A stretch of 64,000 nt of DNA from F1-120-MAGs118 sp013360535. GTDB taxonomy: Bacteria; Planctomycetota; UBA1135; GCA-002686595. The notes under the pieces are model-generated. The model was given only the letters and a program-made list of their open reading frames with translations. It did not search any database and was not told the DNA's origin. Each line of letters starts with the position of its first letter. Within the stretch, counting starts at the first letter, position 1. The stretch covers positions 62,001 to 126,000 of the forward strand of contig JAPKHC010000003.1 of assembly GCA_026647215.1 (NCBI GenBank). Reading direction: 5' to 3'. The translations under genes and the position numbers were made by a program. This document shows positions 19,307 through 28,168 of this stretch, piece by piece.

Positions 19307-20970
19307 TCGGCCCCAGCGGCCCGTGGAAACCGCGGCGCAGCGGCTCCCTCACCGTCTCGCTCTCGCTGTGGACGGTCGACCGGCTGCGGCGCTGGATCGA
19401 GCTCGCGGGCGTCGATTTCCGCGCGTTCCGCCTCCTGCTCGAGCTGCGCACGCGCATGGCGGCCGAGGGCAAGCTCGGCGGCCAGCCGGGAGCGGTCACC
19501 GTCGGCACCGCGATCGTCCTCGCCGGCCTCGTGGTCGCGCTCGCGAGCGTCGGAGCGTGCGTCGCGGCCCTCGTCACCCACAAGGCGACGTGGTGGATGT
19601 GGATCGGGCAATCGATGTGGCTGCTGATGCTCGCGTCGATGTGCGTCAACCACTTCGTGATCGCGATGCTCGACCCGGCTGACGTCGGAGTGCTGCTCGG
19701 GCGACCGATCAGCGGCCGCACGATCCTCGCCACGCGTTTCGCGCAAGTGCTGGTGCCCACGGGGCTGCTCGGGATCTGCGCGCTGGCCGCGCCGACGGTC
19801 ACGGGCGTGTTCGTGCTCGAGCCGCTCGCCGCGCTGGTCGCGTTCCCGCTCGCGACGCTGAGCGCGGGCCTGCTCGTCGTCTCGGCGATGACGCTCGCGG
19901 TCGCGCTCGCCCTGCGCCTCGCGGGGCCTGCGCGCTTCCAGCGCATCACGTTCTGGATGCAGATCTCCGGCGCGATTTCCGTCGGCGTCCTTCCGCAAGT
20001 CGCGAATCGGCTGATCTCGCTCACGGGCGTGAAGGAGTTCTACGCGAACCACGATTGGCTCGCGTGGTTCGTACCGGTCGAGCACGGACTCGCGCTCTAC
20101 AACCTGCTCGCTGGCGACACTTCGGCGCGCACGCTGGGCCTTGCCGCGTTGGGTCTGGCCCTCCCGCCACTCGTCGCGGTGCTCGCGTTCCGCCTGCTGC
20201 GCAACGACTTCGTCGCGGCGCTCGGCGACCGCGGCGAGCTGGTCTCCGCGCGCTCGGCGCGTTTCGGCACGAGCCCTTTCCAGCGCCTCGCGCCGCTGCT
20301 CTGCCGCTCCGCCGAAGCCCGCGCCGCCTTCGGCTTCACGCTCGCGCTCTCGCGCCGCGAACGTCCGTACCTGCGTGTCGTGTTGCCGATGCTGTTGATG
20401 TCGCTCGTCATCAGTTTCGTCATCGCCGTCCCCCATCGCGCCCGCGAAGGCGCCTTCGACGCCGCCAGCTACGCCGGGTACTCACTCGCGATGAGCTGCG
20501 GCTTCGTGTTCTCGGCCGCTCGTTATTCCGAGCACCACGAGGCGCGCTGGTGCTTCGACTCGCTGCCATTTCGCGACTGGCGCGCGGTGCTCGAGGGCGG
20601 CACCAAGGCCCTGTTCGTCGGCACAGTCCTTCCGATCCTCGCCTTGTCCGCCACCGTGAGCGCCTGCGCCTTCGAGTCGGCGAGCTGGAGGGACGGCCTG
20701 CTCTCGTTCGTCGCCCTCTCGGCCTGCCTCTCCCATCTCGGCGCCATGCTCGGCCGCAAACTGCCCTTCGCGACCGAGCCCAAGAAGCTGCACTCCTTCC
20801 GCGACATCGCGAGCACCTTCGTCATGTTCGGAATGCTCGCCGTGCTGATCGGCCTGCACTGGCTCTCGCGCCAGCACTTCGCCGCCTGGGTCTCGATCCT
20901 CGCCGGCTGGCTGGTCGTGCTCACCCTCGGCTGGCGCAAGCTCGCGCGCCTGGAGCCGGAGTTCAACTGA
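19303..20970 (+). CDS. ABC transporter permease, large membrane subunit
   Basis: 555 aa with roughly 11-12 hydrophobic segments, including AIVLAGLVVALASVGACVAA, LLMLASMCVNHFVIAML, LSAGLLVVSAMTLAVALALRL and late segments near residues 365-540. No motif reveals a substrate. Its start overlaps the stop of the ATPase gene, so the two form one exporter. It looks like two weakly related halves, as in large ABC-2-like permeases of Gram-positive and planctomycete exporters. The gene ends 4 nt before the perfect palindrome at 20974. Confidence 0.85.
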   Translation: MIGPSGPWKPRRSGSLTVSLSLWTVDRLRRWIELAGVDFRAFRLLLELRTRMAAEGKLGGQPGAVTVGTAIVLAGLVVALASVGACVAALVTHKATWWMWIGQSMWLLMLASMCVNHFVIAMLDPADVGVLLGRPISGRTILATRFAQVLVPTGLLGICALAAPTVTGVFVLEPLAALVAFPLATLSAGLLVVSAMTLAVALALRLAGPARFQRITFWMQISGAISVGVLPQVANRLISLTGVKEFYANHDWLAWFVPVEHGLALYNLLAGDTSARTLGLAALGLALPPLVAVLAFRLLRNDFVAALGDRGELVSARSARFGTSPFQRLAPLLCRSAEARAAFGFTLALSRRERPYLRVVLPMLLMSLVISFVIAVPHRAREGAFDAASYAGYSLAMSCGFVFSAARYSEHHEARWCFDSLPFRDWRAVLEGGTKALFVGTVLPILALSATVSACAFESASWRDGLLSFVALSACLSHLGAMLGRKLPFATEPKKLHSFRDIASTFVMFGMLAVLIGLHWLSRQHFAAWVSILAGWLVVLTLGWRKLARLEPEFN

Positions 20971-20973
20971 CCG

Positions 20974-21092
20974 CTGCAGAAATACGGTGCCAGAGCAATT
21001 TGTTCTGCGAACTGCGGCCGGCGTCGAAGGCCTTGCCTTCGACGCCGGCCGCAGTTCGCAGAACAAATTGCTCTGGCACCGTATTTCTGCAG
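20974..21092. repeat. Perfect 58-bp inverted repeat with a 3-nt loop
   Basis: Arms 20974-21031 and 21035-21092 are exactly complementary over all 58 positions, with the loop CTT. Both ends are CTGCAG. The element fills the gap between the convergent permease (ends 20970) and lipoprotein (ends 21115) genes. The outer part contains TACgGTGCCAGAGCAaTTT, shared with the inverted repeat at 17066-17157. Such a perfect stem would make a very stable bidirectional RNA hairpin, or a cruciform in DNA. Confidence 0.97.
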
Positions 21093-21114
21093 CTCTCGCG
21101 CGAAAACCGCCTCG

Positions 21115-21918
21115 TCAACGCGACGCGCGGGCGACGGCGTGCGGAGACTTCGGCGGCGACGTGCGCAGCACGGCGACGAAGGCCGGGCCGCGGACCTTGT
21201 CCACGCAGCCAGTGACGAGCAGCGCCTCGCCGGGAGCGAGCGGTTCTGCGGTGTGGAGCGTCCAGGTCCAGCCGGTGGGAGCCTGCACGGTCACGGGGAC
21301 ACCGACGCCCGAGAGCAGGTTCACGTTGCGCTCGCGCAGCGGTCGGTCGAGCAGCGCGACGCTCAGCTCGAGATCGACGTCGGTCGCCGAACCATCCGCG
21401 GACCGCGCGCCGCTCGCGCGCAGGCTCACACCTTCGTCGACGACGTCGATCTGCGGGTCCGCGATCGCCGAGTCCGCCGCCTGCTGCATCTCGAAGGCGC
21501 GGATGTAGGCGACGTGCTTGACGTGCTGCACGAAACCGGAGCGACCGCCCGCCAGCTGGAGCAGCGTGTCGTCGGACTTGAGCGCCTGCAGCTCACCCTG
21601 CGCGTGCAGCTCGCCGAGCCAGCGCTCGACTTCCTTCTCCGGGCACGCCGTGGCACTGAACACGCGCACGCCCCGCTGCGACCCGAGCGTCTCGAGCACC
21701 TGCGGCTCGACCAGGTGCAGCGCGAGCTCCAGATCGACCTGCCGCCCCTCCTCCGCCACGCTCGCCGTCGGCGCCTCGAACGCGCCCACCTTCGGCTCGA
21801 CCCACACCGTCAGGCCAACCGGCCGCAGGAACTCCGGCGGCGCCACCTCCGGCCGCGAGGCCACACAGGACGCGAGGGACAGGGACACGAACACGAGGCC
21901 GAGACGGATCTTGGACAT
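21115..21918 (-). CDS. Lipoprotein with secretin-like segment
   Basis: 267 aa. A lipoprotein signal with lipobox LSLASC puts Cys at residue 18, so an outer- or inner-membrane lipoprotein is expected. The middle part (VQHVKHVAYIRAFEMQQA... ADPQIDVVDEGVSLRASG) resembles the beta domain found in secretin-related planctomycete proteins, where the motif ADP-x-I-x-V-V-x-EG recurs. The pore-forming C-terminal half of secretins is absent. Alternating hydrophobic residues predict mostly beta structure. Function unknown. Confidence 0.75.
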   Translation of the reverse strand: MSKIRLGLVFVSLSLASCVASRPEVAPPEFLRPVGLTVWVEPKVGAFEAPTASVAEEGRQVDLELALHLVEPQVLETLGSQRGVRVFSATACPEKEVERWLGELHAQGELQALKSDDTLLQLAGGRSGFVQHVKHVAYIRAFEMQQAADSAIADPQIDVVDEGVSLRASGARSADGSATDVDLELSVALLDRPLRERNVNLLSGVGVPVTVQAPTGWTWTLHTAEPLAPGEALLVTGCVDKVRGPAFVAVLRTSPPKSPHAVARASR

Positions 21919-21993
21919 GGACGGGACTCCTCCGGTGGGACGGACGGCCTACTGCACCACGGAGCGCCGGTTACAGCAGCGACCCAAGTCGCA

Positions 21994-22024
21994 GGGGCCG
22001 CCCCGGAAGCTCCGGAGCGGCCCC
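21994..22024 (-). terminator. Conserved GC-rich hairpin downstream of the RTX-like gene
   Basis: The stem GGGGCCGC/GCGGCCCC with an inner CCGGA/TCCGG stem lies downstream of the minus-strand gene ending at 22062. It shares its core GGCCGCCCCGGrAGyTCCGG and the preceding tag CGAACAGG (read on the gene strand) with the hairpin at 27334-27370. No U-tract follows. Confidence 0.6.
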
Positions 22025-22061
22025 TGTTCGGTTCCGAGGGCCCCGGGGCCCGTGCGGAGGG

Positions 22062-23132
22062 CTAGTTGATCTCCTCGAAGTTCACTCGCGTGCCGACGCC
22101 CTGGAAGTAGTCGAAGCCGGCGCCGCCGTCGGAGAAGGGCGAGCCGAGCAGGCTGCCCCAGACGAGCATCGAGACGTCGTCGTTGCCGTCGCCCGCGATG
22201 ATGCGCGGCTGGCTGCCGGCGAGCAGCGAGCCGTTGACGGTGAACTTGAGCGTGTCGTTGCCGCTGGCGCCGAAGAGCACCGGGCTGCCGCGCAGGGAGC
22301 TCGAGGTGATGTACTCGATCGTGTCGTTGCCCTCGCCCGCGTCGATGCCGCCGCGCACGATCGTCTGGCCGACGTTGGTGACGTCGACGAGCGCCGTGTC
22401 GCCGCCCGCACCGAGGCGGCCGAGCACGCTCAGCGCCGCGGTCGTGTTGCCGTCGCCGGAGACCTTGACGAGGAACTCGTCGTTCGCGGAGCCGGTGTTG
22501 ACGAGCGCGCCGACGCCGATCGAGTCGGCGGCCGAAACGAGGTCGAGCAGCACCTTGTCCTCCTGCGCACCGCCGGTGTAGCGCCAGTTGAGCAGCGTCG
22601 AGCCGCCGCCGACGTTGGTCGAGTACTTGACGTTGGTCTCGTTCGGACCGTCACCGGCCGCGACGGCCCAGTTGAGCGCGACGTTGGCCGAGCTCGTGGT
22701 CACGTCGAGCAGCACGGTGTCCTTGTCGGGGCCGCCCGTGATCGTCGCCACGGAGCTCACGAGCGCGAGCGAGCTCGGCACGTTGAACACCACGCCCACC
22801 TGCGACTCGCCGAGGCCGGTGTCGACGAGCAGCTCGGGGACGATCGCGCTCAGCACCTGCAGGTCGATGATGTCGGTGCCTGCGAGGGTCTTGAGGTCGA
22901 GCTTGGTCACGCCGGTGAAGAGCGCGCCGTCGGGAGTCCCCGGAACGCCGAACACCTCGACCTCGCCGGGGAACTCGAGGAAACGGATCGACATCACGTC
23001 GCCACCTTGGCTGCCGAGGACCGTCAGGGTCGTGCCCTGTTGCGTGGCTTGGCCGAAACTGGCGCCGGTGAGGGCGAGCGCGGCGAGCGCGAGCTGGGCG
23101 GGACGGGACAGGAGAGACGAGCGGAACTGCAT
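22062..23132 (-). CDS. Secreted RTX-like calcium-binding-repeat protein
   Basis: 356 aa from ATG 23132 with a signal peptide (AQLALAALALTGASFGQ). Residues about 270-335 contain degenerate RTX nonapeptides (AGEGNDTIEYI, GASGNDTLKF, AGDGNDDVSML), which bind Ca2+ in a parallel beta-roll. The upstream ~200 residues have the same repeating beta character without the acidic motif. The frame continues upstream but is implausible there. No adhesin or enzyme domain is visible. Exported structural or surface role suggested. Upstream lies ~520 nt of non-coding DNA. Confidence 0.8.
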   Translation of the reverse strand: MQFRSSLLSRPAQLALAALALTGASFGQATQQGTTLTVLGSQGGDVMSIRFLEFPGEVEVFGVPGTPDGALFTGVTKLDLKTLAGTDIIDLQVLSAIVPELLVDTGLGESQVGVVFNVPSSLALVSSVATITGGPDKDTVLLDVTTSSANVALNWAVAAGDGPNETNVKYSTNVGGGSTLLNWRYTGGAQEDKVLLDLVSAADSIGVGALVNTGSANDEFLVKVSGDGNTTAALSVLGRLGAGGDTALVDVTNVGQTIVRGGIDAGEGNDTIEYITSSSLRGSPVLFGASGNDTLKFTVNGSLLAGSQPRIIAGDGNDDVSMLVWGSLLGSPFSDGGAGFDYFQGVGTRVNFEEIN

Positions 23133-23654
23133 CGGAGGTTGCTTTCGTAGTTGGGGGGGAACCAAGAGCAGCCGGTGCGCGCGGGCCAGAGAGGGATAGG
23201 GGGCGAGCGGGCCGCGCCAGCAGATCGCGAGCCGGGGGACGGGTGCCCCGCACCTCACGCGACAGGCCGAGTCTGAACCGCCTCTCTGCAGCCACAAGCC
23301 CCCCAGAGCGCGTTTTCTCGCGCTCCGCGCCGCGCCGTGCCTTCGCACAGATCAAGTTCCTGCAATGCCCGCCCAAATCGTCCGCCGCGGCCGGATTCTG
23401 CGCTCCCGGGGCTCCACTCCCGCCGCTCTCGTCCCCCGCAGAACTTCATCGCGGCGCACAGCGCTGCGCTGCTCCTTCGCATCGTCAGCGAAGACGCAGC
23501 CGCCGAGTCCCTTCGGCCGCGCCGCCTCCCCACTTCGCAGCGGAGCGGCGACGTTGCCTCCACGGGGAAAGATCGCGCGCAGCGCGAAACGAGGCTCGAG
23601 GAAGCGCGTGGATGCCTCCACCCTGCGGCGGTTGCGACGGCAGGTGGCGTTCGC
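23133..23654. other. 520-nt intergenic region
   Basis: It lies between two minus-strand genes. Open frames on both strands are Arg/Pro/Ala-rich and look non-coding. It must hold the promoter of the RTX-like gene, but no hexamers could be chosen. No tRNA-like fold, repeat or strong hairpin was recognised. Confidence 0.4.
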
Positions 23655-24881
23655 TCAGCGCGCCGGGCTCACGGGCTCGATGCGCAGCTTCACGATCTCG
23701 CCCGGGAGGTGCAGGTAGAAGCGCATCTGGCCGTTCGAAGGCGCGAAGAGGCAGTCCTCCGCACGATTTCCCAGGCCGCCCACGACGGGTGCGCTCCACA
23801 GGTTCTCGAGCGTCGAGCCGCGACACGTATCGAGCACGTGGACGGTCGTGTCGTCCCGCGTGCGAGCGACGACCACGACGCGCCCATCACCGAGTTCGTG
23901 GGCCACTTGCGCGCTCATGTGAATCACCTCGGGGAATTCGAGCATCGCCTTCGCGTTCCCGCGCAGGTCCATCAGGCGCATGCGCGCCCCCATCCACGGC
24001 GGCGGAGGTTCCCAATGGCCATCGATCCACGTTGCAGCGCCCGTGTAGTCGGTGCCCCACACGAGCACCTCCGCGACGCCGTCCCCGTCGAGATCGCCGA
24101 GGTGCGCGAAGTGCGGGAACTTCCAGTCCTTGCCGTTGACGTAGGTGTCGACTGCGCCGATCGACGTCCCTTCCTTGCCGGAAACCACGCGCACCGAGAC
24201 GTCGTCGATGGCGACGAGATCCGTGACGCCATCGCCGTCGACATCCGCCAGTTCCTCGAAGACCGGATCGCCAAAGCTCCTGTACCAAGGTCCCGGGCCA
24301 TCGACCTCGCCTACGGTGCGGCAGACTTTCCCCTCGCGATCCGTGCAGATGACGAAGTGAAGGTCTCTTCGGTAGTCGTCGCTCGCGGCGCTGGTCGTCT
24401 CCGCAACTCCCGTGGGATCGATGGTGTAGAGCTCATGCCCATCTCGGTCCAGCAACACCGTTGATCGCAGTGCCACCAAGTCCGGCAGCCCATCTCCGCT
24501 GCGATCTCCGCCCCATCTCAGTTCGTCCGGTCCACCACCCCACCAGTTCTCCGCCGGCCAACGCACCGTGCGAGTGGACACGCCACCATTGTCGGAAACG
24601 AACTCGATCCAGCCCTCGAGCTCGTCCTCACCGTCCAGTGCGAGCACGTAGTCGAACTTGCCTTTGAAGGCCGTGGTTGCGAGCAGCACGTCGTCGATGT
24701 TGCCTTTCGGCCAGTACTCCGACTCCGATACGAGGCGGAACTCGGGCTTGGCAACGGTCGGAGGCGGTTCGGCGGGCGCGAGCGGATCGGAAGTCTCGCG
24801 ACTCGGCGCCGAGCAGCCGGCAGCAAACAACACAAACGCCGCGCAGAACGCGCGGCGAGCGTCGAACGGAGCATGGAACAT
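23655..24881 (-). CDS. FG-GAP/VCBS-type repeat lipoprotein
   Basis: 408 aa. The lipobox LFAAGC predicts a lipid-anchored exported protein. Several FG-GAP/VCBS-like calcium loops are visible (DRSGDGLPDLVAL, DVDGDGVTDLVAI, DLDGDGVAEVLVW), the signature of an integrin-alpha-type beta-propeller. The N-terminal linker after Cys is Pro/Ala-rich. There is no fused enzyme domain. Probably surface-exposed and structural or ligand-binding. Single gene, same strand as its neighbours. Confidence 0.82.
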   Translation of the reverse strand: MFHAPFDARRAFCAAFVLFAAGCSAPSRETSDPLAPAEPPPTVAKPEFRLVSESEYWPKGNIDDVLLATTAFKGKFDYVLALDGEDELEGWIEFVSDNGGVSTRTVRWPAENWWGGGPDELRWGGDRSGDGLPDLVALRSTVLLDRDGHELYTIDPTGVAETTSAASDDYRRDLHFVICTDREGKVCRTVGEVDGPGPWYRSFGDPVFEELADVDGDGVTDLVAIDDVSVRVVSGKEGTSIGAVDTYVNGKDWKFPHFAHLGDLDGDGVAEVLVWGTDYTGAATWIDGHWEPPPPWMGARMRLMDLRGNAKAMLEFPEVIHMSAQVAHELGDGRVVVVARTRDDTTVHVLDTCRGSTLENLWSAPVVGGLGNRAEDCLFAPSNGQMRFYLHLPGEIVKLRIEPVSPAR

Positions 24882-24991
24882 CTGCGGCGTGTGCCTGGGG
24901 GCACGAGGTCGGGCTCACCGACGCCGTGGAGAGACTCTCGCCGAGCTGCGGAGCGCCGTCAAGCTCGCCACGCGCGCGAACCAGAGCGTGC

Positions 24992-25708
24992 TCACCGCAT
25001 CCAGCGTGCGAGCGGTTCGCGCAGGCCGGTGGCCCAGCGCGCGTAGCCGTCGGGGCTCAGGTGCAGCAGGTCAGGCATCACCGAGGTCGGCAGCACGCCC
25101 TGGTCGTCGGTGAAGGCGGAGGCGAGGTCGAGCCACTCCGCACCGTGCGCGGCCGCGATCGCGGGCAGCCGCGCGTTGACGGCGGCGTTGTTCGCGCGCA
25201 TCGGGTCGGCGAGCGTCTCGCCGCGCGGGAAGATCGCGAGCAGCGCGAGCTTGGCCTGCGGAAAGCGCGCGCGGAGCTGGGACAGGATCGCGTCCATGCC
25301 CGCCGCGATGTCCGCGGGCTGGTCCATGCGATGCCCGGTGTTGTTGGTGCCGATCATGATCACGATCAGCTTGGGGCGCAGGTGGTCGTAGGCGCCCGTC
25401 GCGAGGCGCCACAGGACGTGCTCGGTGCGATCGCCGCTGACGCCGAGGTTGAGCGGGCGGTAGCGCTCGAACTCGGCGCTCCACAACGCGGGTTCCGACT
25501 CCCAGCCCTGCGTGATCGAGTCGCCGAAGAATACGAGCTGCGCATCGCTCGCCTGCGCGGCGCGCTCGGCCAGCATCACGTTGCGCTCGTGCATGTCGAC
25601 GTTCTCGACCGGCGTGACGGTCAGGAGCGGCGACGTGCCGCCCGTGGAGCGACAGGCGCCGAGGGCAAGGAGGGAGCTCGCGACAAGGAACGGGAGGGCG
25701 ATGCGCAT
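24992..25708 (-). CDS. SGNH/GDSL-family lipase/esterase, lipoprotein
   Basis: 238 aa from ATG 25708. The lipobox LLALGAC indicates a lipid-anchored protein. SGNH blocks are complete: block I FFGDSITQGW with the nucleophile Ser, block II Gly in LNLGVSGDRT, block III GTNN, and block V DLLHLSPDGYARW with the catalytic Asp and His. The spacing matches the platelet-activating-factor-acetylhydrolase-like subfamily (GDSITQGW, GTNNTG). It likely hydrolyses an ester (acetyl-sugar or lipid) in the periplasm. Another, longer open frame covering the same region in a different phase is a shadow. Confidence 0.9.
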   Translation of the reverse strand: MRIALPFLVASSLLALGACRSTGGTSPLLTVTPVENVDMHERNVMLAERAAQASDAQLVFFGDSITQGWESEPALWSAEFERYRPLNLGVSGDRTEHVLWRLATGAYDHLRPKLIVIMIGTNNTGHRMDQPADIAAGMDAILSQLRARFPQAKLALLAIFPRGETLADPMRANNAAVNARLPAIAAAHGAEWLDLASAFTDDQGVLPTSVMPDLLHLSPDGYARWATGLREPLARWMR

Positions 25709-25909
25709 CGGGGGGCTCTCGTGCGGGAGTTCGGGCGGGCATGGAATACCAACTGCGCGCGGAACTTGCGCCGCTCGACAGGCGCATCCGCGGTGCACCG
25801 GACCGGCCAGGAAGTGGCGGGGCCAGGGAGAAAGCGGAGCGCGACCCCCGCTAACCTCCCGCGCGGACGCTGTAGTGCCCTGTCTCCCCTGTCCCGAGGT
25901 GCTTTTCCG

Positions 25910-27322
25910 ATGGTGCGAAACGTGGTGTTGGCGGCGTGGCTCGTGGTGTGCGGTGGTGCGGGCGTTCTGGCGAGGTCGGAGCCGGCGTGGGTCGGCCACG
26001 AACAGCCGGTGGCGAGCGCCGTGGACAGGGAGAGCGAGCTCGCGGAGGCGATCGATGCGCTCGCGGCGAAGTACCTCGCGATGCCGGGTGGTGTCGGGCT
26101 GTCGGTGGCGGTGGCGCGCGGCGACCGGATGCTCGTCGAGCGCGGGTACGGCCTCGCGGACGTGGAGTTCGACGTGCTGGCGAACGCGCAGACCTGCTTC
26201 CGCATCGGCTCGGTGACGAAGCAGTTCACGGCGGCGCTCGTGTTGCGTTGCGCCGAGGAAGGCAAGCTGTCGCTCGAGGACGAGCTCTCGAAGTTCGTGC
26301 CGAGCTTTCCGCTGCAGGGGCGCAAGGTCACGATCCGCCAGCTGCTCAACCACACGTCGGGCATCGTCAGTTACACCGACCTCGACGAGGAATGGCACTC
26401 GAAGTGGCCGCTCGAGCTCTCGCACGAGGAGCTGCTCGCGCTCGTCAAGGACAAGCCCTTCGTGTTCGAGCCGGGCACGAAGTGGGCCTACAACAACACG
26501 GGCTACTACCTGCTCGGCATGGTGCTCGAGAGCGTGAGGGGCAAGCCCTACGCGGAGATCGTGCGCGAGGAGCTCGCGACGCCGCTCGGGCTCGGCCGCA
26601 CGCGCTACGACTCGAACGTCGAGCTGATCAAGAACCGCGCGCAGGGCTACTCCTTCGAGGGCGGCAAGCTCGCCAACGACCAGATTCTGGGCATGAACCA
26701 GCCCGGCGCCGCGGGTGCGCTGGTTTCGACCGCGGGTGAGCTCGTCCGCTGGCAACAGGCGCTCGCGCACGGCAAGGTCGTGAGCGCGGCGTCCTTCGCG
26801 CAGATGACGACGCCGACCGTGTTGCCCGATGCGCACGACACCGGCTACGGCTTTGGCCTGAGCATCGACGACCTCGACGGCGTCAAGCGCGTGCAGCACG
26901 GCGGCGGCATCTTCGGCTTCAACTCGATGCTCGCGTGGTTCCCCGACTCCGACGTGCACGTCGCCGTGATCAGCAACGGCGAGCCGATCAACTCCGGCCG
27001 CCTCGCCGACGAGATCGCGCGCCTCGTGCTCGACATCAAGGTCGCGCCCCTACTCGACCTTCCGATCGCGCCCGAGCGCCTCCAGCAGCTCGCGGGCCGC
27101 TTCAAGATCGAGCTGATCGGGCTCAGCGCCACCGTCACGGCGCGCGACGGCAAGCTCTTCCTCCAAGGCGACGGCCAAGGCGAGTTCCGCCTGCAGCACC
27201 AAGGCGGCGACGTCTTCCGCGCCGCCTTCGACGACACGCTGCGCATCGAATTCGCCGCCGACGGCAAGAGCTTCACGCTGCGCCAAGGCAGCGGCTTGTT
27301 CCCCGCACGCCGCATCGAGTGA
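25910..27322 (+). CDS. Exported serine hydrolase, class C beta-lactamase fold
   Basis: 470 aa from ATG 25910 with an N-terminal signal peptide (LAAWLVVCGGAGVLA). The penicillin-binding-protein/AmpC-fold active site is intact: SVTK (SxxK nucleophile) at about residues 101-104, the tyrosine motif AYNNTGYYLLG, and a HGG box in VQHGGGIFGF. The C-terminal ~100 residues form a beta domain as in many planctomycete and Bacteroidetes homologues. Probable D-amino-peptidase or esterase. True beta-lactamase activity cannot be inferred. It diverges from the SGNH esterase gene and ends before a conserved hairpin. Confidence 0.9.
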   Translation: MVRNVVLAAWLVVCGGAGVLARSEPAWVGHEQPVASAVDRESELAEAIDALAAKYLAMPGGVGLSVAVARGDRMLVERGYGLADVEFDVLANAQTCFRIGSVTKQFTAALVLRCAEEGKLSLEDELSKFVPSFPLQGRKVTIRQLLNHTSGIVSYTDLDEEWHSKWPLELSHEELLALVKDKPFVFEPGTKWAYNNTGYYLLGMVLESVRGKPYAEIVREELATPLGLGRTRYDSNVELIKNRAQGYSFEGGKLANDQILGMNQPGAAGALVSTAGELVRWQQALAHGKVVSAASFAQMTTPTVLPDAHDTGYGFGLSIDDLDGVKRVQHGGGIFGFNSMLAWFPDSDVHVAVISNGEPINSGRLADEIARLVLDIKVAPLLDLPIAPERLQQLAGRFKIELIGLSATVTARDGKLFLQGDGQGEFRLQHQGGDVFRAAFDDTLRIEFAADGKSFTLRQGSGLFPARRIE

Positions 27323-27333
27323 ACCTCGAACAG

Positions 27334-27370
27334 GCGCGGGCCGCCCCGGGAGTTCCGGAGCGGCCCGCGC
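27334..27370. terminator. Conserved GC-rich hairpin between convergent genes
   Basis: The 11-bp stem GCGCGGGCCGC/GCGGCCCGCGC encloses an inner CCGGGAGTTCCGG palindrome and lies between the serine hydrolase stop (27322) and the CCxxC protein stop (27392). Its core and the upstream CGAACAGG tag repeat the hairpin at 21994-22024. Probably a bidirectional terminator. Confidence 0.65.
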
Positions 27371-27391
27371 CGTGCTTGCAGGAGAGCGCGA

Positions 27392-28078
27392 CTACTTCTT
27401 CGCGGTGCGCGCGGCCTCGACCTTGGCCCACATGCCCTCGGGGTCCTTGGCGACGGCGCGCTTGCAGCCGGCGCAGCACAGGCGGAAGTAGCGGTTGCCG
27501 TACAGGTAGTCGACCGGCTCCATGTCCTTGCTCTCGCCGATCACCTCGTCGGTGACGACGCAGGTCTTGAGCGGGTACTTGTCCTTCTGCGCGGCGATGT
27601 AGGCCTCGTCGAGCTTCTTCATCGTCGGCGCCGGGTCCTTGGCGACCGCGGCCGCGCACTTCTTGCAGCACACGCGCACGAGGCGCGTGCCGACGACGGT
27701 GTCGACCGACTCCGCGCTGAGCTTCTCGCCGCTGATCACGCACGTGTCGAGCGGGTAGTCCTTCTTCTGCTGCTCGATCGCCGCCTTCTCGATGCTGGCG
27801 CGAATCGCGGCGCCGTCCTTCTGCGCCGGCGCGACGCAGTTGTCGCAGCACACGCGCACGAGGTGACCGTCGATGACGGTGTCGACGGCGGTCTTGCCCA
27901 GCGCCTCACCGCTGACCGGGCAGGTCTTGAGCGGGTAGCAGGGCTTCTCGGCGGAGATGATGGCCTTGTTGGCCTCGGCGACCTTGGGGTCGACGGCCGG
28001 CTTGTCCTGCGCGAAACCCGCGAGGGCCGCGAGGGCGACGAGCGGAAGCGTGAGCGACGAGAGGAACGAGATGTTCAT
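27392..28078 (-). CDS. Exported protein with three CCxxC metal-binding-like repeats
   Basis: 228 aa with a signal peptide (LPLVALAALAGFAQ). Three repeats of about 60-65 residues begin at roughly residues 47, 112 and 176. Each contains YPLxTC followed by V/I-S/T-G/D-E, then a short beta segment and R(V/L)CCxxC (CCDNC, CCKKC, CCAGC), then a KD(P) helix. The Cys spacing resembles YHS/TRASH-like metal-binding domains seen in planctomycete exported proteins. It follows the Zn/Mn ABC importer genes by 90 nt on the same strand, which supports a metal-handling role in the periplasm. The bound metal is unknown. Confidence 0.82.
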   Translation of the reverse strand: MNISFLSSLTLPLVALAALAGFAQDKPAVDPKVAEANKAIISAEKPCYPLKTCPVSGEALGKTAVDTVIDGHLVRVCCDNCVAPAQKDGAAIRASIEKAAIEQQKKDYPLDTCVISGEKLSAESVDTVVGTRLVRVCCKKCAAAVAKDPAPTMKKLDEAYIAAQKDKYPLKTCVVTDEVIGESKDMEPVDYLYGNRYFRLCCAGCKRAVAKDPEGMWAKVEAARTAKK

Positions 28079-28168
28079 GGTTGGGGGTTCCGTATGGACG
28101 GAGGATCGAAGAGCGGACGGCGGGGATTGTAGGCCTGTCCAGCCCGCGGACCCAATCTCCCGACGTCC

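Noticed and set aside
20974..21092. MITE or IS end
   Set aside because: No transposase and no clear flanking target duplication. Kept as an inverted repeat with a mobile origin only as one option.
23133..23654. Arg/Pro-rich open frames in the intergenic gap
   Set aside because: Composition and overlap on both strands indicate chance frames. No motif or initiation signal.
25910..27322. Antibiotic-resistance beta-lactamase
   Set aside because: The fold and SxxK/YxN/HxG motifs are shared by many esterases and peptidases. Nothing points to beta-lactam hydrolysis.
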